Shown here: positions 51,785 to 63,850 of the stretch, piece after piece | Numbering within the stretch: the first letter of the stretch is position 1 | Layout: the number at the start of each line of letters is the position of its first letter | Assembly: GCF_040436345.1 (NCBI RefSeq) | Contig: NC_133224.1 | Coordinates: forward strand, 12,671,703 to 12,735,702 | DNA from: Pagrus major | Lineage: Eukaryota; Chordata; Actinopteri; Spariformes; Sparidae | Direction of reading: 5' to 3' | Length of the DNA: 64,000 nt | The notes under the pieces: generated by a model | Told to the model about the DNA's origin: nothing | Databases searched by the model: none | Seen by the model: the letters and a program-made list of their open reading frames with translations, nothing else | Translations under genes and position numbers: made by a program

Positions 51785-54700
51785 ATGGATGACTGCTGTT
51801 CCCCGGAAAGAGAGAGGATGGAAGCGTGGCTGGACGACCACTTGGAGTTCACTCACTCCTACTTTATCAGGAAGGCGTCAAGGTAAAAAGAGGGGAGGGA
51901 GAGGGGGTGCTCCCTCAGTGTGGACACTGAAGCTGATTTTGAATGTGAGTGTAGTTTCCAGAGAGAAACTCAGCTTAATTTCCTCTGTTAGTTAGTTTAG
52001 ATTGTTTTGTTAGGCATCACTTCACCTCTCTGGCTGTGTAACCCAGCTCTGATATAATAATATCTAACAGTAAACAATCCTTTCCAGCAGAAAATGGGTC
52101 TTTAAGTGCCATCCATGACCTGGAAACCCTGCGTCCCTGCTCAGGTAGCGTACCTGCAGAGCTGGTGATTCCTCCTCTCACAGCTCAGCTCTGTTCCATC
52201 CACTTCACAATCAGTAACAGCTCTCAGAGTTGCACACAGAGCCCCTTTAATCATTAACTTTTACTGCTGTTTAATTCTCAGCCCATACTGTTGGATAGGT
52301 CCAGGGTGATAATTATACAGCCTTCTGCAGAGGTGCCTGGGCTATAAATGAAATTGCTTTTCATCTGTGGTAGCCTCTTTGCTCTGGACCTCAGAGAGCG
52401 TGGCTAGGAGCAAATTAGCCGTTTAATTTCTTAAGCAAACACAGAATCAGTCTCAGGCAGTTAGAGCTATATAAGGCATTTTTTGCATGAGGCCATGTCA
52501 TCAGCCATGGCAACACTTCATCAGGACACTCCGGGTCTGCGTTTGTTTTCATGACAAACCCCTTCAGACCCATTTATCCACTTAAACCACCATGGCAACT
52601 TCACTTAGTTTGCCTTTCATCCACTAACTGCAATGCACATTATCTCAATCCCATCCCCATCTACCGAATATTTTCCACCGTCAGAGGACACGGTTTCCCC
52701 CTCCTGCTGTTTTTGACCGCATTATGAGAGCAGTGATTGACAAAAGTTGATTGACTCAGTGCAAGGGGATTGCACACATCAGCCGTTCTGCTGTTCTGGT
52801 TGAGAGGCATTTCTAAGAGAGGTATTGATTCAGCCACACCTCCACTGGATACATTAGGGTCGGCTCTGTGGGGAGGCCGGCAGCTCAATGGGAGATGGAG
52901 TTAAGGAGAAGTCAACCTGACTGGCAGATAACAGGCCATTCTCTGTGGCGCCTGAAGTTTTTTTTATGCCTGGCTCAGAGCCCAAGATACCATGGTTAAT
53001 TTCATGACTTTCAAGGATTTTGGCCTTCCACTCAGGTGAACAGAGCCATGAATCATGTGACTGACAGCTGAAAACACAGAGGAGCATGCTTGAAAGTGTG
53101 TGTGTGTGTGTGCTCGTGTTGTAGGAGTTGATTAGACAATGTGTTGGCTGATTAGAGAGCTTCTCCGTAATCACATCCAATTTAGTTTCCACACACAAAC
53201 CTACATTGTCTGACACACACACACGCACACATTAGATTTGTTCCAGCAAATATTCAGAGGGCTTTCAGTCAACAGTGAAATTAGTTAATCACATAATATT
53301 AACTGTGCATGCATTCGCTTTTATTGCACACGATCATTCGTTTTATCGGAGAATTTTTGTATTTCTTTTTATAATTGTCCCAGTAATGACACTGTCAGTT
53401 GTGTTTTCATCATTTGCTGTATTCTTGCTGTTATCACTGCAAGATGATGTTATTTTCTATCCAATTTCACAGCAACGTATTTTAGCCGAAAGCCATTACA
53501 AATAAGTTCTTCTAACCTCAAGTTATTTGTTTACTTTTCCTAATCTTGGGTATATCCTTGGTCTAAAGCTAAACTTTGTCTGTTTGCTGTTTGGTGCCGA
53601 GCAGGTAGTGCTTGATGGATCTATGACAGATTTTTAGCTGTAAACTGCTGCCTGTTGATGCTGGAAATGAGGGTGATGAGAGCAGTGACAGCCAAAAACC
53701 CAAAAAAAGTAAAAACAAATTAAGTAAATTAAAGCAATTTACTAAGAGAATCTTAAAGCTACTACAAGGAACTTTCATTTTTCAAGTTCAAGTTTCTTTT
53801 ATCGACCACATGGTCAGGCTGGTGGAATTCATTTCAAGTACAGATGGACTCGCTGTGACAAGACACCACATACAGCACTGGTGACATAGAAGAAAAACAT
53901 AACTCCAAAAGAAGAGAGATGGAGATAAATGCAAATTGAGTGCAAAAAGAAAAACCTAGTGCAAACACATCACATCACATATTTAGAGAGTTAAAAAACT
54001 GAACGGCCCTGGGGAAGAAGGAAACTCAGATTAAGGCATTCAGTGCTGCCTCCCAGAGACTTGTCTCCTGTCAGGGGGTGATGTGCTGGGTAGAAAGGAT
54101 CATCTGTGATCTTTCTTGCTCGTGAGATGGTGCGTTGTGTGTATATGGAGTCCAGTGTTGGGAGTTTACAGCCTATGATCCCAGACGCTCTAGTGATTAT
54201 TCTGTCCATTTTCTTTATTGTATGTTTTGATGTGTTTCCGTACCATACAGTGATTGACAGTGACAGGATGCTTTGAATTATTGCTGTGTAAAATTGAACC
54301 AGTAGACTTTGTCTGACTGTATTTTTGAGCTGTCTTATAAAGTCTCTGTTGGGCTTTCCTTGTTTGATAATTGGCCTCGAGGTCCCATTTCAGCAGGGTG
54401 GTCGCATTCAAGGTCGGGATGTGTCGCGCCAGCTCATTAATGGCCCGATCGCTAATCTCTGTTACCTGTGTGGCTGGACAATACACTCCTGCTAGGATCA
54501 CTGACACAAACTCTCTTGGGAGACCAGATTGGTTTGGATCAGCAGCAGGAGTTCATCAAACTTATTCCTGAGTGATCGGATGTTTGCGAGCCACAGAGCT
54601 TGTGACAGTGGTTTGAAGGGACATCTCCTGTGTCGGGATAGGGTTCCTGACCGCCGCCTGCTGAGTTGTTTGTGCTGCGGGGTGTGGTGGGCCTCAGTAG

Positions 54701-57700
54701 GATTCAATTATCGCTGTCCAGGTGAGGTGCTGTTTGTTTGTATCTCTTCAGGTAGAGGGCGGACATATGAGTATAATCCATAAGTAACGCTCCCGATTTC
54801 CAGTTGTGTGTTTTGATCATATATATACGATGGCAAAGTAGTAAAACTTTGTTTTAGTGCCATACCATCCGACTACAGAGCAGCTTCTTTCCTCAGACTG
54901 TGAGATTCCTCATTTCGTCCCCAGCAATTTTTATTTTACGACTTATTCAATTTGGATAAGTTGGAATCTGACCCAGTGACGGGCATTAAGAATAATAACT
55001 ATACAGAAATATCCAACATTTTTGCTTGTTTGCTTATGTAGGTCATAGCAGAGATGCTCACAAGTCTTTTCTTGCAAGTCCAAGTCAAGTCTAAGGTCTT
55101 TGGTCACAACTCCTTTCCTTTAGTTCATAACTGTATTTTGCCTTGTAACATTAAAATACAGCTACAATATAGATCAGGTACTGACCTCTCTAGGTGCCAG
55201 TATTAAACTGAGACCGTTTCTTAACCAGTTAAAAGGATGTTTAAGAAATTAATCGAAAGTCAGCATGCCATGATTATGTACTTGAGGCCATTGTGATGGC
55301 TGTTGTGCAAAATACAAAGCCTTGCTTTAAATCCTAATTCTTAACTCAATTAAACTAGTTTCAAAGCCAAATCACATTGAAATAGCACTCTGTAGAACGC
55401 ATATCTCTGCCATTCCCTTTGTACTCATGGATAGCAGCAACTTAAGCAAGTTCAGAAATAATTGCTGGATTTGTCCCTTTATCTGGATCTGCACTAAAAG
55501 TTAACAGGGTCTGTTCTGGGTTGAGACCCATCCTCCATCCAAGTTTAGTGGAAATTCATTCGGTAGTTCTGACAAACCAACCCGACCAAGAACTTTGGAA
55601 ATCCATTAGCCAATAAATGGTTGGTGCTGCTGCGAAATTTTTTTGATTGGTGATTTTAAATTCATACCAATTAAGCACAATTTCAGATACTTTAGGCTAA
55701 TGAGTTGGGTTTATAACAACTCAAAAAGATGGCAAAATGCATCCTCTCATTAAGTATATCTAATGTGATATATGATATGATATCATGCTATCATATCATG
55801 ATCATATCCTATTTGACCTGGTTATATGACGGTAATGCTTGATAAAGCGCTAGGGGCTTTAAAACGGCAAGACGGGCCATTGTCAGTGAAACTGCCTGAC
55901 CAGCTCAACAATGCAGCGCCAGATGGCCAGTCCACCACTGCACCAGGTCAAATATCAAGACAGCGCCTGACACTGAAAGCTCTTTGGACTGGAGGAAACT
56001 TCTTCGAGGAAAATTTCTTTCTTCCTTTGCTTCCATTCTGGGATGCGGCCATAGTCAGGCACCGTGACAGCGCCGTGATGGACAACTGCGGTCATTGCAT
56101 ATTAAAAAAACTGATGAAGATGTGGAATGATTAGATATTTTAAGTGGTGGCGGCCTGGAAATTGGCGGTGGCGCCCGCCTCCAAAATGAATATGCAGGAA
56201 AAACCCTGATGTTGTAAGTATGGAAGCACCCATCTCCAGACTCCCCAGCTCTGGTTTGCTTGATTGGGCCAAGTGTGTGTCATATTAGGGATTGTAATTG
56301 TTCACTGTTGGAACCAATTGCCAATTTTAAGAATGTGGTATTTTTATATCTGTCTGTTGGTTTCGGTACAGGGACAGATGAGATGAGAGATTTGTGTTTT
56401 TGTGCACTTTTGTGTTTTGTGTTCAGCCAGTGTGTTGTCTTGGGTATTTACTCATTTGTTCAATATGTGCTCTTTCAACTGTCAGGAATCAGAGGTTGTA
56501 TGTTGGCAGAAATAGTGATAGTAAGGGGTGTCTGGTCTTCATTAATAAGGTCTGTTAGTCATGAACTACATTAATCTGTGTTGTAGGTGATACTGTGTTT
56601 CCTGACACTTACTTACTTGCAACCTACAGTACATCTGTAACAGCTGTACAGATGCAGTATCTTCTGTGACAGCAAGGCCAAGTGTCTGATACAGTTTGCT
56701 CTCTATTTCAACAGGGAGATGGTAAATGCCTGGTTCGCTGAGCGTGTCCACTCCATCCAGCCATCTGCCTCCAAAGAAAATCCTCCACAGCAGCGGGCCC
56801 ACCAGTCCTCCACGGACTCCACTGCCCCCTCTGCCTCCACCATACTCCCACCCACCCTCAGCCTCCTGGACAACCGCTGTCCATCTCCGGCCACAGTCTC
56901 CAGCCCGGCCCCTGGAACCCCGACTCGCAAAATCTCAGCATCAGAGTTCGACCGCCCACTCAGACCCATTGTGGTTAAAGACTCTGAGGGCTCTCTGACG
57001 TTTCTGAGCGACGCTGACCGTGATACTGTTCCTCTCCGGGGCTCAGTGATGGGTGAGGGTGGTGTCAGTGGGGGAGGTAATGGAGGTGGATGCAGCGGGA
57101 CAGGTAGCGGCAGCGGGGGTGACCGCTGCACCAGGCTGCTGGAGCTGGTGAGGGATGTGTCGAGTCACCTGGATGTGACAGCACTCTGCCACAAGATCTT
57201 CCTCCACATCAACGAGTTGATTGCTGCAGACCGCTACTCACTGTTCCTGGTAGGAATGGAAAGGGCTGTGGGTCACACTATAAACAGTTCACTTTAAATT
57301 CTAACTGGTTTAACTGGAGCACTGTGATCAGCCAGGGCAAGAGGAAGTGAGACATAAGACTCAACAGTATATATGGGTGCTGGTGAAACATCTTTTAAAA
57401 ACTCATTACAACCATTATAGTGTTTAATAGTAGTTCAACATTTTTAGCTGGGATGTTAGTGCCAGTTTGAAAGCAACATATGTTCTACTACGGACAGAAC
57501 TTCTTATTATCATTCTTCTGGGCCTGTTTTTTTCGACACAAACTCTTTCCACATTTTTTAATGTGGAAACATCATTCAAACATCAAAATCAACTCAGTTA
57601 GGACCATTATGCTATTACTTTTCTTAGTAATATCATTCATACTTTCAGAAATATTCAGCGTTTTTCATTTAAAATGAATGGCGGAAGGTTAAAAAATCCC

Positions 57701-58539
57701 ATATCTTCACACTTTTTCGAGCATTTTCAAAACTTAGTTTCAAAACTAAGTATTCATGCTTTGAGCTAGAAACTCCATTCAAACTTTGAAATGCGTCACA
57801 TCTTTTCTACATTGTAGTTCAGTCTTTGAAGCTTAGATATAATGGATGTCAATTAGAAAACCCTTCAAACCCACTCATTTTCAAACAGAGAGTGGGGGCA
57901 TGGTTAATAGTCATACGTAGCTATTACCATCTCAACCAGAGTGCCGTTCTAGCATCAACAAGACTAGCATGCATTATCGATAGCATCGATATTAGCATGG
58001 ACAAGCAATAGCATGAATATAAGCAGGGATAGTTCTAGCTGTCATTAAACAGAAGGACTTCTTGTGTATTGATGAGCTGCAGAGTTTATTCATGGTCAGA
58101 CTGCAACCTGTACTGTACATTTACTGCCACTAGACAACTTCTCTGCAAAACTTTCCTCTCTGCTCCGGTCACTAACACCTATCTGCTCTGAACACAATCA
58201 CTATTGCTATCTCTCCTTCTCTTGCTCGACCACTCACACACTACACACTGCCCTGTTTCATAAAGGAGCACATGGCTTTTATAACCTCTGTTGGACGATG
58301 ATATATGACACCCAGATTCTATTATAGTCATACATCACCATTCCATATTAACAACAGCTTAAATTTAGTGAATTTGAGCACAAGATTAAGTTCAAGTTTC
58401 AAAAAGTATTCTACAAACAGTGTGGCTCATCAACATTGCCAGCAAAGGACTCAGAAAAATAGAAAATATCATAAAAATATCAAAAATACACTGGAGGGGG
58501 ACTGAGAAGGAAATATATTTGGAGGCATGCAAATACAGC

Positions 58540-58598
<59 letters not shown>

Positions 58599-59015
58599 CT
58601 TTATTAATCCCCAAGGGGAAATTAGGTTACCATAGCAGCTGGTACATTCAAGTACAAATACAGTCAAAATACAAGGGCAAATATAGAAACAATAAGAAGC
58701 AATAATGTACTGTACACAATATACAAAAAACAATGAAGTACTGCTCCACTAGTCACATTTTTGACAATACAAACATTTCACTGTGCTCAGCAGCATTCAT
58801 AGTTTCTACCATAACGCTATTTAAATTATAGCAGTTACGGTCTTTCAGGAAGAAGCATGATTATCTGAGGTGAACCTCAGCTGAAATCTCTATATAATCA
58901 ACTTTTTTCAATCAAAGTTACAAGTACCAACTTACGTTACTATCACTATGGAAACCTTTGATTCCAAGTGGGAGCTGAGACAGATTTGCCAGTGAGTGCA
59001 GATTAACACACATGT

Positions 59016-59078
<63 letters not shown>

Positions 59079-60069
59079 GTGAGACATGCACACAGAAGCC
59101 TGCACATTGACCATCCAGACACAAACGCAGCAGAAAATGTGCGTGTAAGCATTTTGTATTGCTTATTTCTTTACCACTTTTCCAACAACTTATACTAAAT
59201 TAAACTATTATCTGCTAATGTATTCTTAAAACCAGAAACTCCATTTAAATATTAATGTTTTGGTACATTATGAAATGCGTTCAACTTTTTAATCCCATTC
59301 ATAGTAATTGACTCTTCCCCACTGTTGCTCCTTCAGTGACTTCTCACTATTCACTATTCAAGCCAACATCGCAGGTTAGCTCAGAGTCTATAGTATTTTT
59401 TGAGTCCTTCATTCTCACCCCACTATTGACTCTTCATACTCTTCAGATGCAACTTCAAATAAATTAAAGCCACCAATTCAGGTCGGTCATCTGCTGGAGA
59501 CGCTTTTCAATGTCAGAGTGTCTCTGAGCTAGTAAGGTAGGGTGGACAGACTGGGTGGCGGAGCAGCAGCAGGGCAGCCCACCTGTCCATGCTACCTAAT
59601 GAGCCCAGAGACACAGCGAAGAGCGGCTCCGGAGGGTGAGTGACCCAGACAGGAGCAGCAGAAGACCAAGTGAGAGGCCGATGACATTAGTGTGTATTCC
59701 TGCAAAACTACAGCTCAGACACCACTGAAAACAGACATTACCAGAGCTACTGTGTAAGTTAAGCCAACCAATCAGATGCAGAGTATGCAACCAAGAAAGC
59801 CGACCAATCAGAGATGGAGTAGGGCAGATCTTGCGATGACATAAGTGGGATCCATAATAACGCAGTGTTGTGGCCTGTGTGTGTGGTGGTCACAGGTGGG
59901 CGAGGACAGCTGCAACAGGAAGTTCTTGGTGAGCCGCCTCTTCGATGTAGCCGAGGGTTCCACACTGGAGGAGTCCTCCAGTAGCTGCATCCGGCTCGAG
60001 TGGAACAAGGGCATTGTGGGACATGTAGCCGCCACGGGACAGCCGCTCAATATCAGGAATGCTTATGAG
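51785..60069 (+). CDS. pde5a: Phosphodiesterase 5A, cGMP-specific, N-terminal exons 1-3 (partial at 3' end)
   Basis: PDE5 hydrolyses cGMP to 5'-GMP in the cytosol, ending nitric oxide/natriuretic signalling, and is allosterically activated by cGMP binding to GAF-A. Coding exons: 51785-51882, 56715-57249, 59896-60069, all GT-AG, with joined phases (807 nt, 269 codons). Residues 13-45 carry the conserved 'EAWLDDH' and '[12 protein letters not shown]' segments. Residues 104-114 ([11 protein letters not shown]) hold the kinase site, with Ser-107 equivalent to the known PKG/PKA-phosphorylated serine. GAF-A begins near residue 170 and includes '[15 protein letters not shown]' and '[20 protein letters not shown]'-type segments. 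The remaining GAF-A, GAF-B and catalytic domains lie beyond the window; the next exon is not found before 64000. The ATG sits in a good context (GCGCCATGG). Oddity: a glycine-rich linker at 146-168. Paralogue (a or b) is undetermined. Confidence 0.94.
51883..53780. other. pde5a intron 1, proximal part
   Basis: No exon or transposon with clear ends was seen. A short GT/CA microsatellite lies at about 53097-53112 and another at about 53213-53231. The 124-codon minus-strand frame at 52854-53228 has no domain. Confidence 0.45.
53784..54740 (-). mobile_element. L2-type LINE remnant in pde5a intron 1 with internal deletion
   Basis: On the minus strand, 54707-54498 resembles the start of a fish LINE endonuclease/RT ORF ('[20 protein letters not shown]'). 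After this, around 54480, the frame becomes the C-terminal end of such an ORF through 54190 ('[20 protein letters not shown]') and 54209-53991 ('[20 protein letters not shown]', then '[11 protein letters not shown]'). The 3' tail ends near 53784 with 'aagaaacttgaacttga'. Nearly all of the endonuclease and reverse transcriptase is missing and frames shift, so it is dead. The clade call is by pattern only. Confidence 0.75.
54840..54950 (+). repeat. Second LINE 3'-coding remnant, opposite orientation
   Basis: The + strand block 'catccgactacagagcagcttctttcctcagactgtg' matches the remnant in zcchc4 intron 9 (about 19026-19056) and reads like a LINE ORF C-terminus. It lies about 100 bp from the start of the minus-strand LINE remnant, so two insertions of opposite orientation adjoin here. 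Confidence 0.45.
54951..56714. other. pde5a intron 1, distal part
   Basis: No exon was recognised before the acceptor at 56714. A stretch of ATATGATATCATGATCATATC-like alternating sequence lies at about 55765-55815. A 102-codon frame at 55826-56134 has no domain. Confidence 0.45.
57250..59470. other. pde5a intron 2
   Basis: Non-coding. It contains a (GATA)n array joined to a LINE tail at about 58540-58860, a (CA)n run at about 59018-59071, and otherwise AT-rich sequence. Confidence 0.55.
58540..58860 (-). repeat. LINE 3' end with (GATA)n tail
   Basis: A (GATA)n array of about 57 bp (58540-58597) runs directly into 'ctttattaatccccaaggggaaatta', the complement of a very common teleost LINE 3' end. 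The simple repeat therefore derives from the element's tail. No ORF remains. Confidence 0.7.
59470..59868 (+). repeat. Unnamed interspersed repeat, copy 2, abutting pde5a exon 3
   Basis: It shares 'gtgtctctgagctagt', 'gcagggcagccca', 'gaagagcggctccggagggtgagtgaccc', 'aggagcagcagaa', 'ccagagctactgt' and 'ccaaccaatcagatgcagagt' with copy 3 in the same order. Its right end is about 30 bp before the exon 3 acceptor, so it probably covers the branch-point region. Confidence 0.7.
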
Positions 60070-60280
60070 GTGAGGATGCCATATGGGTTTTCTTCTTTTA
60101 TTACATTACAGGGGTCAGTGTGAATGCTGGTGAAGCCTGTAAAGAGGCGTGTTTTCTTTGGATACATTTGGTGGTTCCTGCTGACAAAAACTCAAGGGGG
60201 GGAGGGAGATCATGGAAGGGCAAGTAGGTCAAAGTGCTCCTGGGGAGGGTTCATCTTCACAAGACACACGCAGGCACACG

Positions 60281-60315
<35 letters not shown>

Positions 60316-63165
60316 GCAAACACACACAAACTCAAACACACCCTTCTTATGCTTCTCTAGCCGCGGTGTCTGGTGACATTTTGACCCCTGACAGTTTCAG
60401 TGCATTGACCTTCTGAGTGATCAGGTTTCAACACAATGTCACTCTCACTCTTAAATCAATGATCAAACCAACCTGACTTTAAATGTATCAACAGTGATTT
60501 GGTTTATACTCCTCTTTTACCAGGAGTTCCTAGCAAGCAACAGCAGGGTGGCTGATGAGGCTAAATTGATTAGTTGTTTGGTCTATAAAATGTAAGAAAT
60601 TTTTGAAAAATGTCAGTCAGTGTTTCCCAAAATCCAAGACGACATCGTCAAATGTCTTATTTTGTCCACAACCCAAAGATATTCAGTTAACTGTCATAAA
60701 GGAGTAAAGAAACTGGAAAATATTCACATTTAAGCTTTTTCTTAAAGAATTACTCAATTTGATCATCAAAATTGTTAGCGATTAATATAATAGTTGACAA
60801 CTAATCATGAATCATATAACTGTCTATTTATATTTTAATCAAATGAAATATAAAATGTCTGTGAGTTGTGCATGATAGTGAGCTTTAGAAATGATGATAG
60901 GTACATGTAAACTTTCGACACAGACGGGCTAGCTGTTTTGACCTGCTTCCAGTCTTTATGCTAAGCTAGGCTAACCACATCCAGACTTCAGCCCCAGACA
61001 TGAAAATATTCTTATCTCGCTCAAAGAAAGAAAGCAAAAGTTTGTTTAACAAAAGGTTATATTATTCCTTAAAATAACAAATGATGTATTGGTTATTGGC
61101 ATGAATTGACATAAATAATGTTTCCTCAAGCAAGATACTGAGCCCCAAGTGTTCATGATGGTTAGGCCAGTCGCTTGAATGGTACAGTAGCTTGCTACCA
61201 TAGAGTCAAATTGTGCTAATAATTAACTTATATACTAACTATAAAAGCTCCCCCTGTGTGTGCGTATAATGTGCACATGCCAGGTTTTCATGTGTGCAGG
61301 TTTTGAGAATAAACGCCATCAAGGAGCTCCCTTTCACGCTCTTAATCAGTCTTTCTTCTTTTGCCTCTTTTTCGGTGCAGTGTCTCCTTCCTCTTCAAAA
61401 CAAAAATAAAAACCAAAGCATTCTAATACCAATTTGGATGTCAATTACTATGGCAACAGTTGAACCTTTGAAGCATTCGGATCAGCCCTATTGCTTTCAA
61501 TAAAAGCAGCATTTAATTGTAGTTAGTATCATAAAAACACAAATTAAATAGGTGAGTTGACTGTAAGCCCGAATGCAGAAGTCACAACACGAATGCAAAA
61601 GCTGCAGTTTGGATTTCAGCAGTGTGACCTCTGCCACTGACTAAACCATCCAGCTGCTTCAGACAGCAGCTTTCTTTTATTTTTCTGCAAATCTGATCCT
61701 CTGATAGTGAAATACTTTTATTCCAGAAGGATGAGATAGAGGGGACAGGAATGTAGTAATACACTATTAAGTGTGTAACTGTGTGAGTGCATGGGTGGGT
61801 GTGTCTTTGGCTGCACACCAAGTGCGACCTCCTGGAAAAGTTATGAGTGTCTTCAAAAAGAAGCAGATGTGGTTGTCATGTTTGTGTGTGTAGGTGGAGG
61901 ACAGAGAAAGTGGGAGTAAAGGCAAGAAATATATAGAGAGAGTATGTGGCTGTAATTAAATGCATGTGTTCTGTGTGGTCATATCATTTTATTAAGTGTG
62001 TGTGTCCTTGCATGAGCGATCTTTCTCTACAATAAATAAGTGTATAAAAAATATGCAAAAAATATAAACTTACAATCTTTTATAGGGTTAAATTCATAAT
62101 GTCTGTAATATTTCAAACTAAATGTTAAGACTTTGGACAATGGAATATTACAGTTTCACTTTTTCCAATGTAAATCAACTCTGTGAAACACAATTGAAGG
62201 ATTTTCTTTCATATCGTGTCTTTACCTTGATATTCTTGGGCCACACAGCAGCACTGACCAACTTGATGGGTAGAGAGAGGTCACATTCACCAGATCATCT
62301 CAGCTGACTGTCCCAGGAATCCAGTCCTGGTCCGTAATGATGTATTCATATGTTAAAACACCAAAGTTACAAACAAACTAACCCTAAAACTGTTCTCTAA
62401 AATGTCGTGCTAGGTAAAATTACTGTTTTTATCAAAGTACTCTGGTGGATTTGAAGAGAGCACAGATGGATAGAACAGCTTTAGTTCCATGCCAGTAAAT
62501 CCCACATATACAGCAGTCTGTCTGTGCAGGGTGCAATCGAGGTTAATCACCCCAAATCACCTTTGTCATATTGTCTATAACTTTTTGTCCAAAAACAATC
62601 AACAAGTCCTCTATTGTTATGAGTTGTGATGTTGCATGTGTTTTGCACAACATGATGGGTTGTTGCCTTTTTTGTGAGCGCTCAGAAAAGTCTACCTCAT
62701 TAAAGACAACGATGCTGCTAAAAACAACATCTTTCTCATGAGTATTGCTAGATACCAAATTACTCCACTTTAATGAAATACTTTCCCTGTCTTAAAAACA
62801 TAGCATTTTTATCACAACCTAACTTTCTCAAGCATAGTAACTAGGGATGTAACGATCCCAAAAACTCACGATATCACGATAAATAGTCCACGATACAATG
62901 TTTATCACGATATTACAAAAAACAAAGAAAAATTTAACATGAACAATGTGCCTTAATAATAAATCTGATTTGTATAGCATTTATTATTGGTATACAATAT
63001 TTGTTTTTACTTTTCACTTAAGCTACTTCTGCTTTCCTTCTAAAACATTAAAATTAAAATAACCATGACCTAAGCATGTGCAAAAAGCAGCCATGAATTG
63101 TCTAATTGGCAATTAATGTACATTTAAATGACCATGCACATTTGCAAAACAGTACAGTAGCCAGT
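60070..63165. other. pde5a intron 3 (continues beyond window)
   Basis: There is no exon in this part. It contains a (CA)n stretch at about 60260-60320. At 62842 a hAT-like left terminus (TAGGGATGTAACGATCCCAAAAAC, then 'cacgatatcacgat') occurs, with no matching right end found, so an incomplete element is likely. Confidence 0.5.
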
Positions 63166-63169
63166 AGCC

Positions 63170-63850
63170 AGTAGCAGTCCCTCCCTCCCTCTGGTTGTAC
63201 AACAGGACTACCAGGGCACCCAGGGGGGTGTGGCATGGGAGGACAGCCTGGAACACGCACTTGGCTGCAGGTCCCACCAATCTCCCTCCTTCATGTTGTC
63301 CAGATGACTAACAGGGCCATGAAAGTCCCTATCGGGGTAACTGACACGTTATTATTTCCTTACTTTATGTTCAGTGGCTGTCTGGTGTTGATGTGTTGAC
63401 GTTTGTTTTTACAAACCGCGAGAAAAATACAACAGCCAGCAGCGGATTGTGAGCTGTAGTTTCCCTGCAGGTAGACACAGCTACAGTGTCTCTGGGTTCG
63501 TGAAGGCAGCCCTGGTGGTGGAGCTGTGGCAGGGCAGCCCAGCAACAATCCGCCATATAGACAGTTGGCCTATTTGCTCCACCTAAAAAGTGAAACACTA
63601 TTGCAGTGAAGAGCAGCTCCGGAGGATGAGCGACCCCAACAGGAGCAGCAGAATATCGGGAGAAAGGCTGAAGAGGTCGGATTGTTACTGCAGCTCCAAC
63701 TCTGCCAAAGTAGGACATTAGCAGAGCTACTGTTGGGGCAAACGGTTTGAGTCAAACATAGAGAATGCAAGCCAACCAATCAGAGGCAAAGTAGGGCGGG
63801 TCTTATGAGAATAGATTTATATGGGCGGAACCTCTGAACAGTGTGATTGC
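63170..63850 (+). repeat. Unnamed interspersed repeat, copy 3 (longest)
   Basis: This is the fullest member of the three-copy family, about 680 bp, spanning the parts seen separately in copies 1 (left portion) and 2 (right portion). It ends with 'ccaaccaatcagaggcaaagtagggcgggtctta'. Minus-strand frames of up to 115 codons cross it but have no domain. Confidence 0.65.

Noticed and set aside
56703..57131. 142-codon minus-strand frame and a 90-codon second + frame (56726-56998)
   Set aside because: Both are shadows of pde5a exon 2; only the 56715-57249 frame matches PDE5A and has matching splice phases.
62842..63165. A complete hAT element
   Set aside because: Only the left terminus TAGGGATGTAACGATC is visible; neither a matching right end nor a repeat of the flanking octamer was found downstream.
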